Shown: positions 1 through 12,192 of the stretch, piece by piece | Layout of the letters: the number at the start of each line of letters is the position of its first letter | How positions within the stretch are numbered: position 1 is the first letter of the stretch | Assembly: GCF_000143415.4 (NCBI RefSeq) | Contig: NW_003314297.1 | Coordinates: forward strand, 1,356,461 to 1,420,460 | DNA from: Selaginella moellendorffii | Lineage: Eukaryota; Streptophyta; Lycopodiopsida; Selaginellales; Selaginellaceae | DNA length: 64,000 bases | Reading direction: 5' to 3' | Notes under the pieces: generated by a model | Seen by the model: the letters and a program-made list of their open reading frames with translations, nothing else | Database searches by the model: none | Told to the model about the DNA's origin: nothing | Program-made: the position numbers and the translations under genes

Positions 1-364
1 CGCCCAGCGCTAGGGTTCCCGCGGCCGCCACGGCGCCCAGGACGGTGACGAGCAGTACGGCGTCGGGGCGCGATCCCCCGTCGAGCGCCATGGCCCGAAA
101 GAGGAGGATCGCGTCGCCGCTGGATCCACAGTCGTGATACGCCGCGATCATCAGCGTCCAGGAGAAGAGATTCTTCCGCGCCAGGCGATCAAAGACTGCG
201 CGCGCCTCGCCGACGCTGCCGCAGCGCGCGTACATCTGGATGAGGAGATTCGCCAGGAAGGTGTCGCCGATGAAGCCACCGGCGAGGATCCGCGCGTGGA
301 TCGCCCTGCCCGCGATCGCGTCCCCGCATTGCCGCAGGGACGAGACGATGGAGTTCCGCGACAT
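1..364 (-). CDS. PPR protein, N-terminal part (runs off window)
   Basis: The minus strand is open from an ATG at 364-362 to the window edge, so only the first ~121 residues are present. It reads as a PLS-class pentatricopeptide repeat protein: the segments GRAIHARILAGGF, ANLLIQMYARCGS and NLFSWTLMIAAYH are typical PPR helices in the usual order and spacing. Proteins of this family bind organellar RNA and act in editing, splicing or stability. No clear transit peptide precedes the first repeat (MSRNSIVSSLRQCGD), so the true start could lie upstream or the targeting signal is very short. The ATG lies only 79 bp downstream of the DCL1 stop codon on the same strand, so its promoter must overlap the 3' end of DCL1. 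The C-terminal E/DYW region lies outside the window. Confidence 0.85.
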   Translation of the reverse strand, partial: MSRNSIVSSLRQCGDAIAGRAIHARILAGGFIGDTFLANLLIQMYARCGSVGEARAVFDRLARKNLFSWTLMIAAYHDCGSSGDAILLFRAMALDGGSRPDAVLLVTVLGAVAAAGTLALG

Positions 365-443
365 TAGCAAGCATATCCTTATTTGAAATAAAACTTAGGG
401 TTTTAGGAGAGCATATTCTTATTTGAATTTAAATTTTTAAAAA

Positions 444-3400
444 TTAGGGCTTGAGGGGTGCCTTTATGTCGTCCCACTGTTTGAGTACCTCTAGCAAAAC
501 CAAGGCCGCCGAGTCCTTTGCTTTCTTCATGCTGGGCATCGCCTGGCCTTCGCATTCGTCAGTCCATCCGCGCTCCCTCGTATTTACACGCACTGTGTAA
601 GTAAATCTCTTGGCATGCGCCGGTCCACTCTCGCTCAGCAGCCTGTCAAAGCACGAACCAAAGTTCCAAAATCTCGTCAGAGAAATCGATCTAATCCAAA
701 GAGGAAGGAAATCGATAAGGAGGGAAGAGTGAAGAGCTTCACAGTACCTGTACTGCGGCATTGGCCACTGCCGCTGTAAGCAAATGTCGTTGAGCGTCTG
801 CCTTGTGAAAGCGTTGGCCTTGTCGTTCTCCATCTTGGTCACCTTGTTGCTCTCTTCCTCAAGCGAGTCCCTCTCCTTGAGCGCCGCCAACGCGTTCCTT
901 GCAGCCAGCTTTTGCGCCATCTTCTTCTGTGTGTTCTGTGCGCAGCCAATCTGGACGCCATCCACGAACACCTCCACTGTCGCAATGCTTCCTTCTCTCG
1001 AGGCCCGGTATTCCAGTCCCTCGGCTTGCTGCTGGCATCTCTCTTGGAGTTCTCTCACGGGATGAACCGGCAAGGTGTCTGGAGTTACCATTGGCTCGAG
1101 CAAGCGCTCGAAGACCTGGAAGACAATGCTAGTTTTCAAGCGAGCACCAGAGAATTGTAAACGAGCTTACCTTCCAGACTTCATCAGCGGCCAGACCAGT
1201 GTCGAGAAATATTGCACCGGCTATAGATTCTAGAATGTCCCCTAGGACTTTCGGAGCTTTGAAATCACCAATCCCGAAAGAGTTGATGCCAGGCTTGTCG
1301 AGCTCGGACTGTATGTCTTTCACAAAATCTTTGATCTGCCAAAACAACAAAGAGCACATCGTCAACACTTAGTTTCCAAGCTTTTGTCAGCTCACCTGTG
1401 CCTCTAACGCTGACGATCCATGGCGCAAGTGGAGGTGAAAAGAGTGCTTCACGGATATCCTTGCGAAGTTTTCGTTGTTTACAGCTGCTGCGCGTAGATC
1501 AGTTAAACGTCCCGGTGGCAAATCCTGGTAGCGGAAGAAGAGATACCGAGTTATAAGATGATCTAGGACGGCGTCACCCACAAACTCCAGTCTCTGGTAG
1601 CACGGCACTCCAGCTGATGGCCGAGACGCGTGAGATATAGCTTCCACAAGTACGCTTTTCATCTGGAATTTGTATCCAATGGCAAGCTCCAATTTCTCGA
1701 AGTCGATGCTGTTCATCACCGAGTCGGGGACAGAGCAGCCAGCTCTTGCCGCATTAGCCTCAGCCTCGTCATAGTCGATTGGAATGTTGATCCAATTCAT
1801 AAAATGAGCTGCTGCCTTCGTACCACCTTCGACGTAATAAACACCTATCAAGGCTTCCACCACATCAGCCAACGTTTTGCTTGATAAAACCCTGTAGGAG
1901 CTTGAATCCCATTCAGCCTCGCCATCTTCCAAGCTCGTTGAATCATCTAAAACTTCTTCCTCTCCACTGCTTTTGGTAGACCTCTCTTCATGCTCGTTAG
2001 CTTTGGGAACCTCTGCTGCTTCATTGTCTAAGTTGGCGTCCTTGAGATCTTCATCAAAGACAGGGGGAACTCCCGGAGCAGCCCAACGAGAAGGAGCAAA
2101 TCTGTCCGACTGAATGTAGCTCTGCAAGCTCTTCGAAATAGCGAACTCGTAAAGTACCATGTTACTGACAGTTTGTTGTCGCATCCTTGTAAGTTGACCC
2201 TCGTGTTTTCTAGGATGCTTAATGAAGAGTCTCCTACTGACGACCCACTTCAAATATGCATCTCCAAGAAGCTCGGCTCGTTCGTAGGAGAATGTTTCTT
2301 GGCAAGATGCGGCCGTCAAAGCTTCCAAAACCTGAAAAACATTGTCAAGAATTGTCAAGTTTGAAACAAAAGTCGGTCACCTTCGCAGCTGGAATGGGAA
2401 AACCAATCTCGTGCTTCAGCTGCACTGCGAGTAAAATGCTCTCCACGCGTTTCATCACTGAAGGCAATCGCTGCGCTCCTCGAACCAGGCAACCTGGAAG
2501 AGGATGCACAAGGCAAATCTCAGGAGGTAACATGACGTAGTACGTTTTATCTGAGAGTTCCTCCGAGCCTACAGCAGACCAAGAGTCAGCTAAAAGCGAC
2601 ACTGTAAACGAAGAAAACGTACTCTCTAGTAGTTTAAACCGAGGCGAGAGAAGATTTTTGCAATGCGAAACCCCACGACAGCGAAGCATAGGCTGGTGTC
2701 GGCAATGTAGACGAACTCCATACCTGCACACGCAGTTAGTTTCTAAGCTTAGAACATTTCACTGCTTACTTCTGCTCGTAATAATCTGCATACGAGCTGT
2801 ACTCCACCGACCCCAGGTAGCCTTCTTTGCGTGGAAATGGAGACTCGGCAGTCATCTCCCTCATCACGGATTCTACGTAGAACCGTTTCCCGGAATGAGC
2901 CGCAGTGACAAGTTTACCGTCCATTTCGTCCATATTAGCATAGCCATCGGCCAACAGCAACTGTCTTCCTTCAGGCTCCAGTTTTTCCCGTAAAGGAGCT
3001 ATCCCAGAAGCCTTGATAACGTCAAACTCAGCCACAGCTCCCCGAATCCCATAAGTAGGATGCTTCTGAACCCCGTTGGATCGAAGTTTGCTGAAGCCGT
3101 ATTCTCTTCTATCGCCACCCAAGGCTCTCTCGTTGGTTCCCAGGAAAACATCCGGCCTTGCTCTCTGAAGTGGACTTGACCATGCATGGGAACCAAGAAC
3201 TTTGTTCATTAGAGCCCAATCGATCTGTTTTGTGCAGCTTGATGTTAATGGAACGAAGAGGTATGCTTTATTTGAATCCCAAGGTGTCGATGCAGGTTCC
3301 ACATCCACGTCCAGAACGATACTCATAAGTCGAACGTGAAATGCCTTCAACAATGTGAGCTGCATCGAAGGAAGAAAATTGATGAGACTGGGAAGAGCTT

Positions 3401-6400
3401 TTGGCTCGTTACCTCTGACGATGTGATATGGTGAACTCCAGAAAAGACTAACGATGCTTGTGTAGTTAGTGTTCGTGCTACGAAAAGATCTACCGATGCC
3501 GTCAAAACCTGTACAAACGAGTTTTATGAATAAAACGACTTAAAACGTTGTTTCGTCTTACTTCTGGATCCATTTCCCTGCCGAAGAGGACCGCAAAATC
3601 AGAAGTTTGTGTTACAAGAGGATCAGTTGAAAATCCAACGTTCGAATATTGAATGATGTACATATATAGCGACGTAGAAAGCAAATAATTTGTGTTTAGG
3701 ATCCAATCGCCCTGAAGTTACTAGCTAAAAACACAAAATATTTGAAAGCAAGAAAAGAACCTTCAAAAAATCTGCAATCCCCTCAGGAAAATACTCTCGA
3801 TATCGAGCTGTTCCTGGAATGGGATCTGTAGTTTCGTTATCTTCGCCTTTGTCGGACTTGTCTGGTGTACCCGTGTCTGGCAAAAGCATATCTGTAAACG
3901 CTGCCATCTCGTGTAGCTTTTTGCATGCCTCCAAGCACACAGCCTTAAACAGGAAAACCGTTCACGTCATTTTTACAGCCAGCAACTTTCAAACGGATGC
4001 TTACCTGTTGTGCTCCCTTCATAGTTGAGCATACGGGCCCATCGAAAGACTCCACGGGAGCATTAGAAGGAAGCCGAAGCTTACAAGAAAAGTAAACGAC
4101 ATCTCCTGTCGAATGCTTTGTCAGAACGAATTCCGGTTTTAAAATCGAGTATCTACAAAAGAACGACGTTTTAAAAACTTGAACAAGACGTGTTTTGGAA
4201 TACCTGTCACTTGGAAGCTGAGAGCAATAGAAGTGGATCAGTCCAACTGCTGAATTGAGTGTGACCATTGCCCCAGTTGAAGGAACTTGATACGTTTCTC
4301 CTTTCCCATCTTCTAGAGATGCGACTATTGCCGCTTCTGTCCAAGGATCGAGTTTCGTTCTTTCCGTGGCCTCCTTTCGTAATGTTTCCTCACTGTTCCG
4401 AGCATTACGAAGGAAACTTTGATGAACCTTATTTCCTCTGAAAGAAAAAAGAGAAGTAAGCAACAATGGAACAAACAAAAGTAACATACTTTTCAAGCAT
4501 CAAAATGTAGTCTGATCCGGGCTTTCGAGCACGGCCACGAGATTGTATATAAGCCAGCACCGTTTTGGCAAGATCAAATCGAACAACTACATTGCACTGG
4601 CGAATATCCAGTCCTTCTTCCGCAACGCTCGTGGCAACCAAGACGTTAAGCTGTAAGCGTACACTGTAAACAGAAAAAAAACTAAAGCGAAACTTACACT
4701 TCCGTCACGAAACTTAGACAAACTGTCATGCATATGTCTGGTGGACACATCTTGAGAATTATTATGACCGACCAGACTTCCACTGCGCACATACTTCAGT
4801 GATGGCAACTCCGACAAAACCTACACAAGGCATGGTTGATATTTCGAGGAAAACCAATATCGCGCTATAAAGTGAAAACTTACGCAAGGTAGCGTCAGAG
4901 CAGCAACCACTCGATCTACAAAGATTATAGCACGGAAGTCCTCGACATGTTCGTATTTTCGAAGTATCTGGATCAAACTTTGAACCTTAGGCGTTACCTT
5001 TTTATCTGCAACAGCGGCCCCGAGAACCTCGTCAAAATGTTCTCCGCCTGAAAGAGCTGAAAAGACGAGAAATAGAAGTCATCCTTAATTTCGATGTCCA
5101 GTAGCAAATCAACTCACAGTTCGTATCAATTACTTCCCCTTCCTCGACATCTCCATGAACCGCTTCAAGCTTGCTGCTGCTCGCGGCACCTTGTTGGAGA
5201 TCACATTTTAACATGTCTACAATTTTCGTCAAATACAACTCCTGGTACTTCACATCGGCCGTTCTTTCATCGTGTCGAAGATTCCCCAAGGACGAAGATG
5301 CAACCTGTAAGCAAGAGTCAGCTACCGTTACAGGACGAAAGACCATACCTTGTACGCGCACCATTGTCCAAGTTCATCCAAACAAAAAATGATAGATCTT
5401 AGTTTCTGCAGTAAGTTGGCAGCGCCGTCACTTTCCTTGCGCTCAGCGACCCCGTAAACAAAATGGAGCTCGTCGCTTGCTCCTGCGTCTCGGGCTCCCA
5501 TAAACTGCCATTTGGTACGTTTGGAGCTCGCACTGCAAGCTTCCTCCACCTGTTCCTTCATCTGCTTGATCTTCTCACGAAGCGACCACAACACCGCGGC
5601 TTTGTCATATTCTACAACGGTTTCGGATGGCATAGGAACGTGTTTTTCTAGTTCCTTCCGATCACGAATGGTGCAAACCACGGAGTCCAGTTTAGTCTCT
5701 AGATTCCTGATTTTAACTGCGCAGTCCTCTTGATTTGAAACCCCTGGGCAGTAGGATAAGGATAACTTACGACTCAAGATAGACAAAGAATTAAGCCTCA
5801 CCTTTCAAGTTCACTGGAGAGGCGGTCATGCCAAAGATTTTAGGCCTCTTCTCTTTTGGAGCCAGATGATAAAACTCCGACATAACGAGAGAGTACGGGT
5901 GTTTCTTAACAGCGTGATGGCACTCGTCCAGTATCAACAAATCTATATCCTCCATTCTCACAATGGAGTGCCTTAGTATGTTGAGCAAGATCTGGGCTGT
6001 CATTACGAGAACCTGTGGAAGGTCTTGAGCAGAAGCACGACAAAACAAGACACTATAAACCTCTTTGGACTGGAACTCTCGTTGCCATCTTTTAGAATCC
6101 CAGAAATCCTGAACCATTTCACCGCAATAGTGTCCCACATTGAAGTTTGTTCTCTCGCGAATAACTTCTGCTTGCTGGAGAAGCAAAAGAAAGCAAAGCA
6201 CTTAGAAGCATCCTCAGGTTCCACAGAAACTTACCTGATACACAAGAGGCACTTTTGGGACGAGAAACACTGTAAGTATCTTGCGCTGCAGCAGCTCGGC
6301 CTTTCTCTTCATCAGAAGCACAGCGATGAGCGTCTTCCCAGCACCAGTCTCAAGAAAAGCAATCGTGTTTCCCTCCTCGGCCTGACTTAGAACTTCCAGC

Positions 6401-6699
6401 TGATAAGCTCTAGCTTGTTCCACGCAAACTTTTTCCTTGCCAGCTTTCCCAGCAGATCCATTCTGCGTGGACGGCTCCGTGACAGGACCAGCACCTCCTC
6501 TAGCAGCCGGCACACGTATCCCAAACTTGAGAACGTTCCTTCCATCGGCGTCCTTCTCAAGGTAAGCTCGTTTTTCTCGCCCCCCTTCTTCCTCTGGATC
6601 TCGCTCTCGTTCACGCTTGCAGCCGCCATGCCTTCTCCGTGTTTTATTCTCGTAGCACACCCTCTTAGCCGGCTTCCTTCTACGATCGAGAGGCTCCAT
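444..6699 (-). CDS. DCL1: Dicer-like endoribonuclease, DCL1 class
   Basis: Large RNase III enzyme that processes miRNA precursors in the nucleus. Nineteen exons can be joined in frame: 6235-6699, 5802-6174, 5349-5743, 5118-5304, 4884-5056, 4698-4820, 4490-4650, 4204-4437, 4005-4152, 3761-3943, 3562-3711, 3413-3508, 2770-3359, 2623-2723, 2381-2568, 1396-2331, 1171-1335, 748-1115, 444-642 (1744 residues). Domains in order: basic N-terminus, helicase with ETGAGKT (about 117-123) and DECH (238-241), helicase C ([13 protein letters not shown]), DUF283 dimerisation domain, PAZ region, RNase IIIa ([12 protein letters not shown], about 1206), RNase IIIb ([11 protein letters not shown], about 1436), then two dsRBDs. 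The paired C-terminal dsRBDs and the motif [20 protein letters not shown] point to DCL1 rather than DCL2/3/4. The last acceptor is uncertain: an alternative at 672 would add about 10 residues. The N-terminus is shorter than in Arabidopsis DCL1 (about 1900 residues, from memory). No frameshift or missing catalytic residue was seen. Confidence 0.95.
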
Positions 6700-6997
6700 G
6701 GTCCTGCAGTAGAACTAAGACAACTTTGGTGAAGATTTTAAGGGGAAAACTCACGAAATCTGTGAAGCAACGAGCCCTCCAGCTCCAGCTCGCCGATTTT
6801 TACATCAGAAGGAGCCGATCGCGTCCGGCCGCGACGCGATTGGCAGCTTCCGAGGTAAGAATCGGCACGATACCGGGCGGATCAAGAAACTCACCTACAT
6901 TCGTCGCCGGCGCCCGAGCTCCCGGATCCACAGCCCTAGCAAAGAAAGAGGAGAGGAGCGTTTCAAACAAGGAGGGCTTTATGATAAACCCTAAATT
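6700..6997. promoter_or_regulatory. Shared promoter region of DCL1 and ARMC7
   Basis: Only 298 bp separate the DCL1 ATG (minus) from the ARMC7 ATG (plus), so both 5' UTRs and promoters must fit here. I see no obvious TATA box. The stretch contains GC-rich TSS-like DNA around 6810-6930. The bidirectional function is inferred from geometry. Confidence 0.5.
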
Positions 6998-7881
6998 ATG
7001 TTTACCGATGCTCAACGGCAGAAGCAGCGCCAAGGAAGGTATGGCACTCCGCGGCGGCAGTACTTGCAGGTTAGAACATCGAGAATGTGGAGCGATTGGT
7101 TCTTGATCTCGTGTTTTCCAGGATCTTGTGACGCGATTCCAAGGAGGGAAGGGTAAGAGTCAGATTTGAGATAATGAGACTGTGGATATACATTGCGTGT
7201 CAGGCTCCAAGGAGCAAATCGTGGCTCACCTAGCGAATTTTGCGTATGATCCATTCAACTATGACTACTTTCGAGAGGTAAAGAGTGTGTTCTCTGGATC
7301 TCTCTTATTCTGTTTCTTGGACTTTGTTTGCAGCTCAATATTGTGGAGCTTTTCTTGGATTGCTTGACGGAACCGAACGAAAGATTGGTTGAGTTTGCGC
7401 TCGGTGGAATTTGCAACTGCTGCCCTGGTGAGCTGAGCTTCGTTTCTCTTTCTGCTTTGAAGGAAACCGAACAAGAAAGAGCGTGTTTGCGCAGACTCTC
7501 AAATCGCTTCGATGATCATTGCTTGCGAAGGCATTCCTTTGATCGTTGCATGCCTCTCAAGCCACGTAGAGAACACGGTGAAGTGACGAAACCGTTCTAT
7601 TTCTGCGTTTTTTAATCCAATCCAGAACCAAAACAGGTCTTGTCTGCGATCGTTTCTCTATACTACCTCTGCACGCCTTCGACAGAAAAAGGTGAGCCTC
7701 AAATCCGAAACTTCCATCGGCTTAACGCAAGCTTCTTTCGTTTCTACCAGAGATCTTAACTCCTCCAGTTATCGAGATCATGAAAGCTTACGCAGCGCTG
7801 GAATGTGTCAATGTACGTTTCCGAAACGCTGCACAGGCCTTTCTTGACAGACACATCCAAGGCAAATCTCCAGAGCAATAA
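6998..7881 (+). CDS. ARMC7: Armadillo repeat-containing protein 7 homologue
   Basis: Seven exons join in frame: 6998-7069, 7122-7152, 7204-7277, 7334-7428, 7495-7577, 7638-7691, 7751-7881, giving 179 residues, close to the size of animal ARMC7. Diagnostic segments are [45 protein letters not shown] and [20 protein letters not shown], which follow the human protein almost motif by motif. ARMC7 is a small armadillo-fold protein linked to the spliceosome in animals; a role in plants is not established to my knowledge. Introns are 50-66 bp. It is divergent from DCL1. The 3' end ([11 protein letters not shown]) also matches the family, so the gene is complete. Confidence 0.9.
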
Positions 7882-8450
7882 CCTTCAACGATGCTAGTAA
7901 AAAAACGCTCAAGGTAAGCAAGCAAGTGACTCTTGGGTCTTGATACAAGCCCAGTTTTTGGCAGGTTTTTTATTTTCTTTGATGGAAGGTGTTGCGATCA
8001 CAGTCAGCGATCATGATCATGGATTCCAGTTTCCAGCTACCAATTAAGTGCAAAACTTTCTCCAAACAATGCTTTCGGATTGATACTAGAGGTTGCAGTC
8101 GCTGAGAGACAATTGACAGAGATTTGGCAAGCTCAGCAGTAAGTCGGGGTTAAGCCAAGGAACTCTGGTGGTGAGGACAAGGCACAAGCAGTCAGGACTG
8201 AGGCTTGCCATGGATCGACAGCAGAAAGGCAAGGCTTCCCTGTAGTTGCTCGCGTTTGGAACCATCAGAGGCAAGCAAAACACAGCCACGGGAATAATCC
8301 TCTCGTTGGAACACGGTGCCCGATCGCTCACGGCCGCCACGGTGCGCTGTGAAGTTCCTTCCAAGCACGTAAACACGAGGATTAGAAACAGCGGCAGGAC
8401 GAAGATCCAACCCGAAGATCTGAGCTCCATCCCCGAAGAAGAACTAAAGT

Positions 8451-8504
8451 TCCATAAGTTTTCCCTGGAAGCTGGGATCCATAAGTTTCCCCTGGAAGCT
8501 GGGA
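8451..8504. repeat. 27-bp direct tandem duplication
   Basis: Two adjacent copies of a 27-bp unit starting tccataagttt and ending ggaagctggga, at 8451-8477 and 8478-8504, differ at a single base (ttttccc versus tttcccc). Confidence 0.85.
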
Positions 8505-8954
8505 AACTTTTAAAGGAATCAATCCCGTCGCAAGCAACGGACGCATTGGCACGCCATACTTTTGGCGCGCGCGCGTGTTTCATTGAAGCGAAAGAGGTGG
8601 AGCATGATTTTAGAGTGACCTTGCTTAATAAGCGAGAGATTCCAACAATTTTTATATTTTTTTATATTTTTTGTTTCTTGCATATTTTAAATGGCCTGTG
8701 CTGCGAGGCGGCACTTTTGCTCGTGTGTCCGATCGGGTTGCTGGCCGCTGACAAATGTAGAGATGAGGCGCGCTTTAAAAAGAATTTGGCTGAGCGTGGT
8801 ACCACTGACCAGGGCAGTGCAGGTGCCGCGGACAAAACAGCGTGGGGAAGATTTAGCGTTGTCACTAGATTTAGATGATCTATGTAGCACTGGCGGGTTA
8901 ACAAGCTCATGCACGAGTTTACCCCCAGGTTTTGACCTCTGCCATCGCCTCGTG

Positions 8955-9045
8955 CGCAAGAACTCAACTCACTGGTAAAACTGCGAGCTTTACCCCAGTG
9001 AAATTCCACCCAGGAGGTTGGGGGTTCGAGTGTCCACAAGGGAGA
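8955..9045 (+). repeat. tRNA-derived SINE-like relic
   Basis: A polymerase III-like A box (aactcactggtaaaactg, about 8961-8978) is followed about 55 bp later by a B-box-like gggttcgagtgtcc (about 9022-9035). The arms do not fold as a working tRNA, which fits a tRNA-derived SINE head. No tail or target-site duplication was identified. Confidence 0.35.
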
Positions 9046-11585
9046 GCTTTCCTGGCGAATATAACAAGAGGGATGGCAAAGGCAAGTACTACCTAAATTG
9101 ATTCCAAATCATTAGCAAACTTGGTTCCTCCTTGGTACGCTCTCTTTGTCTTGCGTCATGTTGTTCGTCCGGATTCCTCGCGATTCCACGGGCATCTTCC
9201 ATCCATAAGGATTCTTCGATTCCCCAGCGTCGCTTTCTTTTGCAAGTGGCAAGCCAGAAAACAAATGCCCCCCCCCATGTGCAAACCCTAGATTTATATA
9301 TAAAAGGTTTGTAGCATATCTAATCGACTGTTCATCGCATGTTGCTCCAACAACATGGAGATTATTCGGATACGTATTACGGGCACATGTTTTATACGAT
9401 ATTTATTTGCGCCACAAAGATTTTAACGTTCCGCCACCCTAAAGACCCCTCACATGCGGACAAAGAGTACGAGTTAAACTTTTGCAGCCAGCAGCGTTGC
9501 ATTGCAATGTTTGCATTTACCCTATAAAAAACCGGATCCGTGGATCTCCTCCGCGACATCAACAACAGAATCAGCGAATTAATTGAATATCAATGGCCGG
9601 GATTACGATTCATGATTCATGAATGCCAGAGATCATTGCCTGAAAGTTCATACGAGGAATATTCTGGAGATTCCAAAAATGCCCCGGATTCTTTTTCTTC
9701 TAGCTACTCCCACTTTAAACTCTCACTTCAAACTCCAGTGGGCTTTTGCTGGTTGATGTCACTCACATGCACTAAGCAACGGTTCGATTCGAACGTTTGA
9801 ACGGTCAGATTTGCTTTTTGGTTGGGTGGCCAGCTATCCACCTTTAAAGTTGGTGGATGCCGGTGATAGCAGTTTGACCTAAAAAATCTGGCTAGCTAAC
9901 GTAGAATAACTCTTCAGTCGCGTACAATACAATACAAGTGGATTGTAAACGCAATCTTATAGCTAAGTATTGTGACAATAGGAACAGATCGAACTGCTTC
10001 TTGACAATCATAGGATACATTTAGATACTTATCCATATTTATTAGCTCCGTTATCAATTGGTATTGTAAATTATATGCAGGTGCACATGATTGACGGATG
10101 CATGGTGTTTGTATTCTTGTGATCAGATCGCTGTGACATGCCAGTGATGGAAAACTTTAAAAAACATCAGGGTGAAATTGAAATGCCCCCTCTTCCCAGG
10201 CGCAGGCGATCGCTTGTAAGAAACCACACGGAAATCGCCCTGTCCTCCACAAACAAATGGCAGCCTTTCCCTGTGGGGGTGGGTCCCCACGCAGTGGAAT
10301 ATTCACCGCCGTCGGCATGGTAGATTCCCCGCCACCGCTGGCAAACAAGGAGTGTAGTCGACGCCATACGCTAATATAGCGCTACAATCTCTTTGTTCAC
10401 ATGGTCCGGTCGCCATCCACGATGAAAGATATACTGACCGATAACACGTGGACGGCCGCTAAATTTATCCAGCAGTCAAAAAGAATGTCAATATAGCTTG
10501 AGAACGACCCGGGGGATTAAGCTAAGCAAAGAATGTCTACGTAGAAGTTACGCATTGGAACTCCCTCCGGTTTCTTCCATTCCTCCATTCGTGGAGATGG
10601 ACATCGGTTAGATCTCACGGGTGAAAGGTAAAACGGGGTGGATGGCATGCGGACCGTCCGATGCCCGCACTTTGCGGCAGTTTAATTCGAGCTTACGCAA
10701 AGCAGCTTTATTGTGTAGTGTTTCCGTTTTTGTCTTGGCTCTTTTTCGAATTAACGGAGTTCGTCCCTCCCGGCTATGGCGATAGCGATGGGGATCGCGG
10801 CAGTGGTGGCGTAGTCTCGCGGAGCTTCTTCGCGATTCTCGACGGTCCAGGCGTTCCAGATCTCTCGCGGCGCCGCCGAATTTCGATCGCGATCCGGGAT
10901 ATCGGGCGCTGTGGAAAACGGAGGGATTTCGCGACGGGGGAGCGCTTTCGTTCTTCCGTGGCTGTTACGGAAGATCAGCGAACGGCGTTGCGATCTCTCG
11001 GGGTGTGGTGTTTCCCGTAGGAAATCTTTGGCAGGTGGGGGCGCTAAATCACTCCAGGGTTTTGGATCGAGCTCGTTCTTGATCCAGGGAGGGAAAGGAG
11101 AATTTTTGGCGAGGTGGGGGTGTGGAATTCGAGGCGTGTCTCGTGAGTTTCTGGGGATCGGCTGAATTCTGCGAGGCGTGGGCAGGCAAATTTTGAGAAA
11201 CAGCCAAGGCGGCTTTGTCGCAGAGCCAAGAGTGAGGAGAATTGACGACGACGAGGGAGAGAGCAAAGCTGCCACGGCACGAAAAAATTTCTCGCTCGTC
11301 TCGACTCTCCTCGTTGCTCTGTTCGCTCGTTCGTGCTACTTTGATCTCACATTTCTCTCTTCCCAGGCGACAATTCGATCTTTTCCCAAGCTCTCCAAAT
11401 CCACCTTTTCTCACTGTTTCTTCCGCTAGCTGTGTAGGAGAAAAGGCTACGAACAGAGAAAAGCTCTCCTCGATTTCTTTCTTTTGCTCGGCGCCATAGT
11501 TTTCGAGCGTGCTCCAAAAGGTAGCCTTCTCGAAGACCACCAATTCCCTCAGCCTGGCTCTAGATCCGGCGAGTGGCGGTCGAGC

Positions 11586-12155
11586 ATGGGAAAATTCTTG
11601 CGCAAGAGGAGAAGGGCCGACGTTGCAGTGCTCGAGGGGTGCCTGGGAGTGAGAACTCGCGCTACGAAGAGTGCCGCTTGCAAATCCGTGAGCTCCATGA
11701 AGAAAGAGGACGAGTCCGGTGGCCAGGAGGCATGGAATCCACGGCCGGATCAAGAGAATTCGCAGAAAGAAGAACTCCACGATCCTTGCGAGGAGCCAAC
11801 GATGACGGTGGACAGCTCCTCTGTCCAGGAAAGTCGCAAAGCTATGGTGGTCGTCGAGGAAGAAGAAGAAGAAGAAGAAGAAGACGAAGAGCTTGGGCGG
11901 GCGAAGAGATCTAGCTCCAATTCCTCGCCACACTTGCGGGAGTCCCACAGCGATTCATGCCTGAGGAGCAGGATCGTTCCAATTGGCGTGGCTCATTCCC
12001 GGAGCAATTCGGCGTCTTTCTCGTACGACCAAGCAGCGACTTTGATGGATCATCCTCGAGTGGAAGAAGCGGCCGAGGCAATCGATCTTCGCAGCAGCTC
12101 GTTGGTGGACAACAGCACCCCGGAAGCGAGCACCACCATCACCACTAAAGAGGTG

Positions 12156-12192
<37 letters not shown>

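Larger units (their letters stand above)
7882..11585. other. Long stretch without a convincing gene
   Basis: Several open frames exist here (for example 8246-8878 plus and 8086-8583 minus), but none shows a family I recognise, splice-compatible neighbours or sensible codon use. The part from about 10660 is probably the promoter and long 5' leader of the KRP gene. 8451-8504 carries a 27-bp tandem duplication. 8955-9045 is SINE-like. 9130-10600 shows nothing clear. Confidence 0.5.

Noticed and set aside
8246-8878. 210-codon open frame on the plus strand
   Set aside because: No family match, no splice context, and overlapping frames of similar length on the other strand; it probably reflects GC-rich chance.
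10751-11948. Long minus-strand frames upstream of KRP
   Set aside because: Low-complexity Pro/Ser/Phe composition, no start context, and overlap with the KRP leader and first exon.
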